Positions 8,112 to 15,606 of a stretch of 41,893 bases of DNA are shown here, piece by piece. Every line of letters begins with the position of its first letter. The first letter of the stretch is position 1. The DNA comes from Parasulfuritortus sp. (GTDB lineage: Bacteria > Pseudomonadota > Gammaproteobacteria > Burkholderiales > Thiobacillaceae): positions 67,137 through 109,029 of the forward strand of contig JARLJM010000160.1 in assembly GCA_031291185.1 (NCBI GenBank). Reading direction: 5' to 3'. Under the pieces are notes generated by a model. The model searched no databases and was not told the origin of the DNA. It saw only the letters and a list, made by a program, of their open reading frames with translations. The position numbers and the translations under genes are program-made.

Positions 8112-9488
8112 ATGAACCAACTCCAACTCTTCCTCCCCTGCGCCGCTGGCGTCGAGGACTACCTGGCCCCCGAGGTGCTGCGCATCACCAATCTGCCACC
8201 GGGCTGCATCACCAAGCAGCGCGGCGGCGTGGCGGTGCGTACCTCGTTCGCCCAGGCCATGCTGCTCAACCTGTACAGCCGTCTGGCGCAGCGCGTGCTG
8301 GTGCTGCTGAGCTACACCGAATACCGCTCCGAACAGGACTTGTACCGCGCTGCCAGCGAAGTGGCGTGGGAGCGCTGGTTCACCCCGCGCGAGTCGATCA
8401 AGGTCGAGATCACCGCCCAGCACAGCCCGCTCAACAGCCTGAACTTTGCTGCGCTCAAAATCAAGGACGCGGTGTGCGACCGCTTTCGCACCGTGGCCAA
8501 TGGCGTGCGCCCCGATGTCAACACCCAGTGGCCGGACGTGCGCATCTACGCCCACCTGACCACCGACAGCTGCTCGCTGTACATCGACACCTCGGGCGAG
8601 CCGCTGTTCAAACGCGGCTGGCGCGTGGACAAGGGTGACGCGCCGCTGAAAGAAACCCTGGCCGCAGCGATGATCGCCGCCAGCGGCTGGCTCGACGGCG
8701 AGGGCGACTTGCAGCCGCTCTACGACCCTTGCTGCGGCAGTGGCACCATCGTCATCGAAGCCGCGCAGATGGCTTGCAACATGCCCGCCGGTGGCCAGCG
8801 CCGTTTTGCCTTCGAGAAATATGCGCCGTTTCAGAAAGCTGCCTGGGATGCTATCAGGCAAGAAGCTGCAGACGCAGTTGTGATGCCGGATGCAGGCCAA
8901 AAGCCCATTATTTTTGGCAGCGATGTGGCGCACCGCATGGTGGATTTCGCCCAGCGCAATGCCGAGCGCGCGGGCGTGGCGGGCGTGATCGAATTCCGTG
9001 GCGGCGACGCACTGCAGCGCATGCCGCCGATGGACGTTTCGGAAACCGGTGGCGGTGTCATGATCCTGAACCCGCCCTACGGCGAACGGATCGAGGTGGC
9101 GGGTGTGGCCCGCAACGGCCGCATGGAGCGTGCACCGCAACGTGAAAAACAGTCCTCTAGCCCCTATGACGAAAGGGTAAGTAGCTACGAAGATGATAGT
9201 GACTCCAACGCTGATGCGCCGCAGCAGCAAGGCCGCTTTGGCGCGCGCGAACTGCCGCAAACCGACAACGGTGGCGACTTTTTCAGCCAGCTGGCCACCC
9301 ACTGGAAGAAAAACTACGCCGGCTGGACCGCCTGGATGCTGACACCCGACCTGAAGCTACCGGGCAAGATGCGCCTGAAGGAATCGCGCCGCGTGCCGAT
9401 GTGGAACGGCCCGATCGAATGTCGGCTGTTCCGCTTTGACATGGTCAAAGGCTCGGCCCGCGAGCGAGTCATCAAACCCGCGCCGTGA
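8112..9488 (+). CDS. rlmL: RlmL-like THUMP-domain 23S rRNA methyltransferase
   Basis: A 458-residue protein. The start MNQLQLFLPC at 8112 follows GAGGAAAG about 8 nt upstream. An N-terminal ferredoxin-like/THUMP region (about 1-165) is followed by a class I SAM-dependent methyltransferase, with motif I DPCCGSGTIVIEAA near residues 206-219 and catalytic motif IV NPPYGER. This is the layout of the N-terminal half of E. coli RlmL (m2G2445 of 23S rRNA); the C-terminal RlmK half is absent, as in many non-gamma proteobacteria. Between motif IV and the final strand is a low-complexity insert (KQSSSPYDERVSSYEDDSDS) that coincides with a dispersed repeat copy; another weaker copy lies near 8846. The last 4 bp overlap the PIN-domain gene. 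Confidence 0.88.
   Translation: MNQLQLFLPCAAGVEDYLAPEVLRITNLPPGCITKQRGGVAVRTSFAQAMLLNLYSRLAQRVLVLLSYTEYRSEQDLYRAASEVAWERWFTPRESIKVEITAQHSPLNSLNFAALKIKDAVCDRFRTVANGVRPDVNTQWPDVRIYAHLTTDSCSLYIDTSGEPLFKRGWRVDKGDAPLKETLAAAMIAASGWLDGEGDLQPLYDPCCGSGTIVIEAAQMACNMPAGGQRRFAFEKYAPFQKAAWDAIRQEAADAVVMPDAGQKPIIFGSDVAHRMVDFAQRNAERAGVAGVIEFRGGDALQRMPPMDVSETGGGVMILNPPYGERIEVAGVARNGRMERAPQREKQSSSPYDERVSSYEDDSDSNADAPQQQGRFGARELPQTDNGGDFFSQLATHWKKNYAGWTAWMLTPDLKLPGKMRLKESRRVPMWNGPIECRLFRFDMVKGSARERVIKPAP
8846..8903 (+). repeat. Weak dispersed-repeat copy inside rlmL
   Basis: GATGCTATCAGGCAAGAAGC followed by TGCAGACGC and, at the far end, GATGCAGGCCAAAAGCC resembles the repeat consensus (AGCTGC...AGGCCAAAA) in plus orientation. 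It encodes an Ala/Asp-rich loop after motif I. More diverged than the other copies. Confidence 0.35.
9148..9212 (-). repeat. Dispersed repeat inside rlmL
   Basis: On the minus strand the segment reads CTATCATCTTCGTAGCTACT and then CATAGGGGCTAGAGG followed by TGTTTTT, a clear match to the repeat core. It is in frame and encodes the Ser/Asp-rich insert between motif IV and the C-terminal strand of the methyltransferase. Confidence 0.6.
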
Positions 9489-9964
9489 GTCAGGTCAACC
9501 CATCGTTGTCGGCTAAACCCTTGCCCTCAGCGCCGCTGCAAGCCGACGTGTCTAGCCCGCCGCCTGTGGTGCTGGACACCAACATTGTGCTCGACCTGTT
9601 TGTTTTCCATGACCCAGCCACCGTCAAGCTCAAGGCGGCGCTGGCTGAAGGCAGCTTGCGTTGGATGGCTACCGCAGCGATGCGCGACGAATTGGAGCGG
9701 GTGCTGGGCTACCCCTACATCGTCAAAAGCCTGCAGCACCACGCTATCAGTGCCGCACAGGTGCTGGCTGCGTTTGATGCGCAGGTGAGTGTGGAGACTG
9801 TCGCGCCGCGCGCCAGCGCCGTTTGCAAAGATCCTGATGACCAGAAGTTCATCGACCTCGCTGTCGCGCACAAGGCCTTGCTGCTGAGCAAGGATAAAGC
9901 CGTGCTTTGTATGAAAAAACGGCTTCTAGCCCTTGGTGTATCTACATATATAGCAATGGAATAA
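9485..9964 (+). CDS. PIN-domain protein (COG1569-type putative toxin)
   Basis: A 159-residue protein starting at GTG 9485, which overlaps the rlmL stop (GTGA). After a Pro/Ser-rich lead of about 26 residues comes the PIN fold: VVLDTNIVLDLF with Asp31, an acidic pair in MRDELERVL near 69-71, and DPDDQKFIDLA with acidic residues at about 116-124. These are the metal-binding residues of PIN ribonucleases. COG1569 members are often listed as toxin components, but no antitoxin-like gene is adjacent. Coupling to an rRNA methyltransferase gene instead suggests an RNA-processing role or an orphan. The last ~14 residues (LLALGVSTYIAME) fall in a dispersed repeat copy. Confidence 0.8.
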   Translation: MSQVNPSLSAKPLPSAPLQADVSSPPPVVLDTNIVLDLFVFHDPATVKLKAALAEGSLRWMATAAMRDELERVLGYPYIVKSLQHHAISAAQVLAAFDAQVSVETVAPRASAVCKDPDDQKFIDLAVAHKALLLSKDKAVLCMKKRLLALGVSTYIAME

Positions 9965-9966
9965 GT
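9917..9966 (-). repeat. Dispersed repeat at the 3' end of the PIN gene
   Basis: CGGCTTCTAGCCCTTGGTGT followed by ATCTACATATATAGCAATGG matches the repeat core in minus orientation (CTAGCCCTT ... ATAGC). It supplies the final codons and the stop of the PIN protein and reaches almost to the convergent phaZ stop. Confidence 0.5.
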
Positions 9967-9973
9967 AGCGCTT

Positions 9974-11194
9974 TTACCCCATACTGGCGTGAATCATGTC
10001 GCGCACACGTGGGTAAATCTGCTGGTTCCACTTCTTGCCGCTGAATACGCCGTAGTGCCCGACGCCGACCTGGATGTGGTGGGTTTTCATGTAGGGACGA
10101 ATGCTGCTGCACAGGTCTTGCGCCGCCACCGTCTGGCCGACGGCGCAGATGTCGTCGCGTTCGCCTTCCACCGTCATCAGCGCGGTACGGCGGATGGCAG
10201 CCGGGTTCACCTTGCGGCCCCGGTAATGCAGCTTGCCCAAGGGCAGGTCGTAGGTCTGGAAGACTTTTTCGACCGTCTCCAGGTAGAACTCGGCGGGCAG
10301 GTCGTTGACCGCCAGGTACTCGTCATAAAAGACCTGAATCACCTGGGCCTTCTCGACTTCGCCATCCACCAGGTGCTGGTACATGTCCTTGAAGGACTTT
10401 TTGTGGCGTTCCGGGTTCATCGACATAAAGGCACTGAGTTGAATAAAACCGGGGTAGACCCGACGCATGAAGCCTTTGTGTGGCAGCGGCACATGGCTGA
10501 TCAGATTCTTCTCGAACCACGAAATCGGCTTGCTATTGGCCAGTTTGTTGACCTCGGTCGGGTTGACGCGGCAGTCCACCGGGCCGGCCATCAGTGTCAG
10601 GCTGCGCGGCTGCGCCGGGTCATCGTCTTCTGCCATCAGGGCGGTAGCAGCCAGGGCTGCCACACATGGCTGGCACACGGCCACCAGGTGGGCACCCGGG
10701 CCAATTGCCTGGGTGAAGCGGATCATGTGGTCGATGTAGTCGTCCAGGCTGAACGGGCCTTGGCTGAGGGCCACATCACGCGCGTTGTGCCAGTCAGTGA
10801 TGTAGACGTCGTGGTCCTGCAGCAGCGTTTTGGCGGTTTCGCGCAACAACGTGGCAAAGTGGCCCGACAGCGGCGCCACCAACAGCACCGGCGGCTGGGG
10901 CGGCACGCCGGATGCCGGGTCTTTCTTGAAATGCAGCAGCGTGCCAAACGGCATCCGCAGGATGATGTCTTCAATGATGGGCACCTCCTGCGCATCGACA
11001 CAAACGCTGTGGATGCCGTAAGGCGGACGGGAATGGGTTAGCCGCAGCCGCGAAAACACCTCCATGGAGGCAGACAGCTTGCGCAGCAGACTGCCCTCGG
11101 TTTTGCCGAGCCACAGGGCTGAGGCACTGCCTTGGGAGAAAAGGCGAAGGGGTGACAACAAGTCACTTTGCAATTGATAGGCCTGATACAACAT
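9974..11194 (-). CDS. phaZ: Intracellular polyhydroxyalkanoate (PHB) depolymerase
   Basis: A 406-residue alpha/beta hydrolase-type enzyme, beginning MLYQAYQLQSDLLSPLR, of the PhaZ1 intracellular short-chain depolymerase family, which mobilises stored polyhydroxybutyrate in the cytoplasm. The lipase-box-like HLVAVCQPCVAALAA places the family's nucleophilic Cys at about 174 (Cys, not Ser, as in Cupriavidus PhaZa1). An Asp in VEGERDDICAVG and a His at about 380 in VGVGHYGVFSG complete the presumed triad. No signal peptide, consistent with an intracellular enzyme. It converges on the PIN gene (9 bp between stops) and is divergent from the GST-like gene. It implies that the host stores PHB. Confidence 0.93.
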   Translation of the reverse strand: MLYQAYQLQSDLLSPLRLFSQGSASALWLGKTEGSLLRKLSASMEVFSRLRLTHSRPPYGIHSVCVDAQEVPIIEDIILRMPFGTLLHFKKDPASGVPPQPPVLLVAPLSGHFATLLRETAKTLLQDHDVYITDWHNARDVALSQGPFSLDDYIDHMIRFTQAIGPGAHLVAVCQPCVAALAATALMAEDDDPAQPRSLTLMAGPVDCRVNPTEVNKLANSKPISWFEKNLISHVPLPHKGFMRRVYPGFIQLSAFMSMNPERHKKSFKDMYQHLVDGEVEKAQVIQVFYDEYLAVNDLPAEFYLETVEKVFQTYDLPLGKLHYRGRKVNPAAIRRTALMTVEGERDDICAVGQTVAAQDLCSSIRPYMKTHHIQVGVGHYGVFSGKKWNQQIYPRVRDMIHASMG

Positions 11195-11351
11195 GGGATT
11201 CCTCAGGTAACGGTGCGCATCAAGCGCACTTCATGGGCCGACTCAAGCAGAACAGGCAATTTGCGGGCCAAGCCACCTGGGCCGCTGGGGATTCAACTTG
11301 GCACAACCCTTGCGGCAGCGGTTGAACCAACCGCGGATGAGGAGCGTGTGC

Positions 11352-12008
11352 ATGACAAAAGCCGTTTTGACGATCAGCAGCAAAAACTATGGCGCGTGGG
11401 CCTTGCGTGGCTGGCTTTGTGCCCGTTTCGCCGGGCTGGAGTTCACCGAACATGTCATCTCCCCGGACGATCCGGCGATGAAAGCTGAGATGTTGCTGCT
11501 CTCCAGCAGCATGTTGGTGCCCTCGCTGCAGCACAACGGCATCACCGTGTGGGACACGCTGGCCATTGCCGAATACCTCAACGAGATCAAGCCCAAAGCG
11601 CATCTGATGCCTGCGGAGGTGGCCACCCGCGCGCATTGCCGTGCCATCTGTGGCGAAATGCATTCTGGTTTTGCCTCGCTGCGCGGCTCCTTGCCGATGA
11701 ACATCAAGGGGCATTTTCCCAAGTTCAAGGTCTGGTCGCGTGCGCAGGCGGACATTGACCGCATCGTGAGCATCTGGCAAGAGTGCCTGGCCACCTACGG
11801 CGGCCCTTACCTGTTTGGCAAAACCCCGTGTGTGGCCGACGCCATGTATGCGCCCGTGGTGACACGTTTCCTGACCTATGACGTGGCCCTGGACACGGCT
11901 TGCGCGGCGTATTGCCAGTCCATCATGGCGCTGCCCGCGATGAAAGAGTGGGTGACTGCCGCCAAACAGGAGCCTGAGGACATCGACGAGCTTGATGCCG
12001 AGTTCTGA
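11352..12008 (+). CDS. Glutathione S-transferase family protein
   Basis: A 218-residue protein. The start MTKAVLTISSKNYGAWALR at 11352 was chosen because GAGGAG lies about 7 nt upstream. The N-terminal thioredoxin-like domain (about 1-80) has the start Ser-Lys-Asn-Tyr-Gly and the glutathione gamma-glutamyl contact region VPSLQHNGITVWDTLAIAEY, where the usual ES is replaced by WD. The helical C-terminal domain (about 90-205) contains YLFGKTPCVADAMYAPVVTR, a standard GST C-terminal motif. The substrate is unknown. It is monocistronic, divergent from phaZ and convergent with the cupin gene. Confidence 0.88.
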   Translation: MTKAVLTISSKNYGAWALRGWLCARFAGLEFTEHVISPDDPAMKAEMLLLSSSMLVPSLQHNGITVWDTLAIAEYLNEIKPKAHLMPAEVATRAHCRAICGEMHSGFASLRGSLPMNIKGHFPKFKVWSRAQADIDRIVSIWQECLATYGGPYLFGKTPCVADAMYAPVVTRFLTYDVALDTACAAYCQSIMALPAMKEWVTAAKQEPEDIDELDAEF

Positions 12009-12073
12009 GTACACATCAGGCAGACCGCGCGGCTGAAACGCTTGCAGGTGGCGCGGCCCGCAGATCTGCGCGC

Positions 12074-12508
12074 TCACCGCTCCTGCGCAGGCCAGGGTTT
12101 AGGGGCAGGAATCTCGCACACCGGTTCCACGTCCACGGACTTGAAATCTGCCGGTGAAACGATCTCCAGATACTCCATGTCGGGCGAATAATCAAACAGG
12201 TAGTGGCGGATGCCCGGGCGCTGGTGCACCACGTCACCCGCCTCAACCAGGGTTTCCTTGTCTTCGTACATGAACTTGGCCCAGCCTTTGGTCATGATCA
12301 CAATTTGGAAGTCTGCTTCATGACGGTGCCAGCCTGTGCCTTTTTCTGGTGCCATATTGGCTTTGACCAGGTGCGCAATCACTTTTCCGTGCGTAGCTTC
12401 GGTGATGCCTAGGTCGCGGTACAGGAAAAAATCACGTAATCCGCCCGGCTTGAACTCGGTGTCTGTGGGCTTAACGTGGGAGAACTGGGTAGAAGGGTGA
12501 TCCAGCAT
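12074..12508 (-). CDS. Cupin-domain protein
   Basis: A 144-residue single-domain cupin. The start MLDHPSTQFSHVKP at 12508 is set by CAGGAG 6-7 nt upstream; a longer in-frame reading adds a non-conserved lead. Cupin motif 1 is GTGWHRHEADFQIVIMTKG with two His and a Glu for metal binding, and motif 2 is VEAGDVVHQRPGIRHYLFDY. Such small cupins include sugar-binding, dioxygenase-like and regulatory proteins; no substrate can be named. A perfect FNR-type site centred 75 bp upstream of the start codon suggests control by oxygen. Confidence 0.8.
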   Translation of the reverse strand: MLDHPSTQFSHVKPTDTEFKPGGLRDFFLYRDLGITEATHGKVIAHLVKANMAPEKGTGWHRHEADFQIVIMTKGWAKFMYEDKETLVEAGDVVHQRPGIRHYLFDYSPDMEYLEIVSPADFKSVDVEPVCEIPAPKPWPAQER

Positions 12509-12576
12509 GACAGGCTCCTGAACAAAAGGTTGAAGAGAAATGGTGCACTGCAACATCAAGCACAATTTATTCCACT

Positions 12577-12590
12577 TTGATTTACATCAA
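12577..12590. promoter_or_regulatory. Perfect FNR/ANR box
   Basis: TTGATTTACATCAA matches the FNR consensus TTGAT-N4-ATCAA at all ten defined positions. Its centre is 75 bp upstream of the cupin start codon on the minus strand. A class II site (centre at -41.5) would place the transcript start near 12542, leaving a leader of about 34 nt with the CAGGAG ribosome site. It is 187 bp from the glutamine synthetase start in the other direction, less suited to activation there. No strong -10 box is visible. Confidence 0.65.
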
Positions 12591-12745
12591 GGCTTAGAGG
12601 TTTTTTGACGGCGCTAGGTACAGCGACAGCGCATTGCCGTGCCATGTTTATGCTGATGTGCCGGTAAGCAGCTGAATATTTGGAGATATAAGCGCGGTGG
12701 AGAGAGTTCCTGTGGACACCAGAAAGTGTGCTCACAGCCGATTTC

Positions 12746-12766
12746 AAAGTTCGCCCTTCGAACTTT
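12746..12766. promoter_or_regulatory. Inverted repeat just upstream of the glutamine synthetase start
   Basis: AAAGTTCG (12746-12753) and CGAACTTT (12759-12766) form a perfect 8-bp inverted repeat with a 5-nt spacer, ending 10 bp before the ATG at 12777. It could be a repressor operator or an mRNA hairpin that hides the start; no Shine-Dalgarno sequence is otherwise evident there. Confidence 0.45.
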
Positions 12767-12776
12767 TGAGCAACCC

Positions 12777-14113
12777 ATGAACGACACCATCACCGCCTTT
12801 CTGGCACAGCACCGCATCCATGAAGTGGAGTGCGTCATTCCCGACATGACCGGCATTGCGCACGGCAAGATATTGCCCAAAGACCTGTTCCTGAGCGCAG
12901 GTGAAATGCGCATTCCCAAGAGTGTGCTGCTCAACACCGTCAACGGCCAGCAGCCAGAGAACGGCCCGTATGTGGGCGAAACCGACCCAGCCATGGTGTG
13001 CCTGTCTGACGCCAGTACCGTGCGTGTCGTGCCCTGGGCGGCCGAGCCGGTGGCGGTGGTGATTCACGACTGCCACGAGTTCGATGGTTCACTGGTGCAA
13101 CTGTCACCGCGCAGCCTGTTGCGTCACGTGGTGTCGCTGTATGAAAAACAGGATTGGAAACCCGTTGTGGCCCCTGAGATGGAGTTTTATCTGGTGGTGC
13201 GCCAGCAAAACCCGCACGAGCCACTGCAGCCGCCGCTGGGGCGCACCGGTAAATCCGAAGCGGGCAGGCAGTCTTATTCCATCGACGCGGTTAACGACTT
13301 TGATCCGTTTTTCATGGAGTTGTCGCAGTTTTGCAATGTGCACCGGCTGGGTGTCGAGACACTGATCCATGAAGCGGGTGCCGGGCAGATGGAAATCAAC
13401 TTCAGCCACGGCGACCCGATGGACCTGGTCGACCGCGTGTTTCTGTTAAAGCGCACGGTGCGTGAAACGGCACTGCGCCACGGCATCTTCGCCACCTTCA
13501 TGGCCAAACCGATGGAAATGGAGCCCGGCAGCGCGATGCACATTCACCAGAGCGTGTTGGATGGTGACACTGGCAAGAACATCTTTTCCAACGCCGACGG
13601 TTCGGCCAGCGAACTGTTCAACCATTACATCGGCGGCCTGCAGAAGTATGTGCCGCAGGTCATGCCGATGCTGGCACCCTATGTCAACTCGTACCGCCGC
13701 TTGTCGCGCTTTATGTCGGCACCCATCAACGTGCAATGGGGGCTGGACAACCGCACCTGTGGCATTCGCATCCCCAAGTCCAATGCCCAAAATCGTCGCG
13801 TTGAAAACCGTGTGCCGGGGTCGATGTCAATCCCTACCTGGCCACTGCCGCCACGCTGGCGTGTGGCTACCTCGGCATGATGGAGCGCCTGAAGCCGTCT
13901 GATCCGATGGACGCCAGCGCCTGGGCCCTGGACCACGAATTGCCGCGTCATCTGGAAGACGCCATCAGCCGCATGCGTGCCTGCGACAGCTTGGCCGAGG
14001 TGCTGTGGCCGCAGTTTGTCAAAGCCTTCTGCGCGGTGAAAGAGCTGGAGTACGCCACCTACAACCGCGTCATCAGCTCCTGGGAGCGCGAGCACTTGCT
14101 GCTGCTGGTTTGA
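12777..14113 (+). pseudogene. Glutamine synthetase family (PuuA-like), one-base frameshift
   Basis: The first frame (12777-13880) encodes a glutamine-synthetase-type ligase: MNDTITAFLAQHRIHEVECV with IPDMTGIAHGK, the catalytic segments VAPEMEFYL, EAGAGQMEINF, MEMEPGSAMHIHQS and the ATP-site region RLSRFMSAPINVQWG, up to NRRVENRVPGS. There the reading should continue as V-D-V-N-P-Y-L-A; the run GGGG at 13817-13820 is one G short. The remainder (NPYLATAATLACGYLGMMER through WEREHLLLLV) continues in another frame to 14113. Repaired, the protein would be 445 residues, normal for gamma-glutamylputrescine synthetase-like enzymes of polyamine or amine catabolism. The C-terminal ~95 residues are lost, so the product is probably inactive unless the deletion is a sequencing error in the homopolymer. 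The next gene is also damaged. Confidence 0.85.
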
Positions 14114-14225
14114 TGCTTTTTTTGTTTCTTTGTCCAATGCACTTGGCCAAGATGCACGTGGGTTTCACCCCATTTCTGCCCCCTCCATCGCGCACGGGTC
14201 AGGTGGAAATGAAACCCTGATACCA

Positions 14226-14282
14226 ATAAACTATTGAAAATATAGCTACTAATGCTTATTGATAAAGGGATGGAGGCCAATA
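14226..14282 (+). repeat. Dispersed repeat supplying the ribosome site of the aminotransferase gene
   Basis: AATAAACTATTGAAAATATA then GCTACTAATGCTTATTGATA and AAGGGATGGAGGCCAATA follows the repeat consensus; the usual CTAGAGGCC is here ATGGAGGCC. The GGAGG so formed lies 7 nt before the ATG at 14283 and is its best Shine-Dalgarno sequence. Confidence 0.6.
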
Positions 14283-15410
14283 ATGCTTGATATAACTCCT
14301 GACACCCAGAACGCCATCCGCCAGCGATTGGCGCAGCAGGAGCGTGACCGCTTCATCACCACCCACCCCAAATCGAAAGCCTTGGCCGAAGAGGCCGCTG
14401 CGCACTGGCTGTTTGGCGTCCCGCTGCACTGGATGAGCGACTGGTCCACACCGTTTGCGCTGCAGGTGACGCAGGCTCAGGGCGCAACGGTGACGGATGT
14501 GGATGGCCACCGCTATATCGACTTCTGCCTGGGCGACACCGGCGCCATGTTTGGCCACGCCAGCCCGCCCGTGGTGCAGGCCGTGCAACGCGAGGTGGCT
14601 CGCGGTTGCACCACCATGCTCAGCAGTCAAGACAGCGCCTGGGTCGGTGCCGAGCTGGCGCGCCGCTTTGGTCTGCCGCTGTGGCAAAGCGCCCTGTCGG
14701 CCAGCGACGCCAACCGCTTCCTGCTGCGCTGGGTGCGCGCTGCCACGGGTCGCAAGAAACTGCTGGTCTTCAATGGCTGCTACCACGGCACGCTGCTGGT
14801 GCTGGACGAAACCCATACCTTCAGCAGCGGCCCCGGCGGCTATGCGCGTTTGCATGGCCTGCAGCCCGATGCCTTGGTGCTGGGCAAGCCGATTGCTGGC
14901 GGCCTGCCGTGCGCGGTGTACGGCATGACTGCCGAGCTGGCCGAGCGCGCGGTACAGGCCAAGCGCGACGCGCCACCGGGCCACAGCGGCATCGGCACCA
15001 CACTCACCGCCAACCGTCTGACCATGGCCGCCATGCGCGCCACCCTGGCCGAGGTGGCCACCAACGCCGCGTTCGACCACATGATCAGCCTGTGCAGCGA
15101 ACTGGCCGATGGCCTGCGCGCCTGCATCAGCCGCCACCAGCTGCCCTGGTGCGTGACGCAGGTGGGGGCGCGTTGCGAGTTCCAGTTTGGCGCCATACCG
15201 CCAACCAATGGCACGCAGGCCGAAGCGCTGTTTGACGCCGCGCTGGAACACCTGATCCACCTGGCGCTGCTCAACCGTGGCGTGCTGATCACACCGTTTC
15301 ACAACATGCTGTTGTGCAGCCCGGCGACCACCCGCGCCGATGTGGCGCACATGCTTCAGACGTTTGACGAGGTGTTGGCGCGGTTGACGGCAGCTGGTGT
15401 CTTGATCTGA
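14283..15410 (+). pseudogene. Class III PLP aminotransferase with large in-frame deletion
   Basis: The frame is open for 375 residues and starts at ATG 14283 after GGAGG. N-terminal features (WMSDWSTPFALQVTQAQGAT, VTDVDGHRYIDFCLGDTGAM) and C-terminal ones (LVLGKPIAGG with the PLP lysine, TPFHNMLLCSPATTRADV) are those of aspartate/glutamate-semialdehyde aminotransferase-like enzymes of about 450 residues. NGCYHGT is joined directly to LLVLDETHTFSSGPGG. Family members carry about 75-85 residues between these motifs, including a conserved E-P segment of the PLP-binding large domain. The loss is in frame, and the junction GGCACGCTGCTGG is compatible with deletion between short GGCAC repeats. A fold without this segment is unlikely to be active. 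It lies after a frameshifted glutamine synthetase gene. Confidence 0.8.
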
Positions 15411-15606
15411 CCAACGGACCGTTGAACCGAATGGCCCGTGGAAGACAGAGTCCATTCAAGGATGTGCGTGCAGCGGTGGTGGGCCATGTGGGCCCCAATA
15501 CCGCACCCGCTGCCACCCAGGACGTCAATCGTCAAGGACACCATCGAGGGCCGCATCCATAGACAAGGCAAAATCGACCCAACATCGACTTTGACAATTG
15601 AACACC

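Noticed and set aside
6927..9302. A 791-codon open frame on the minus strand
   Set aside because: It runs antisense across the 3' part of rpoN and most of rlmL, both clear genes. It has a His/Gln/Arg-rich composition typical of the reverse of GC-rich coding DNA.
9989..11041. A 350-codon plus-strand frame
   Set aside because: Antisense to the PHB depolymerase gene, with no recognisable protein features.
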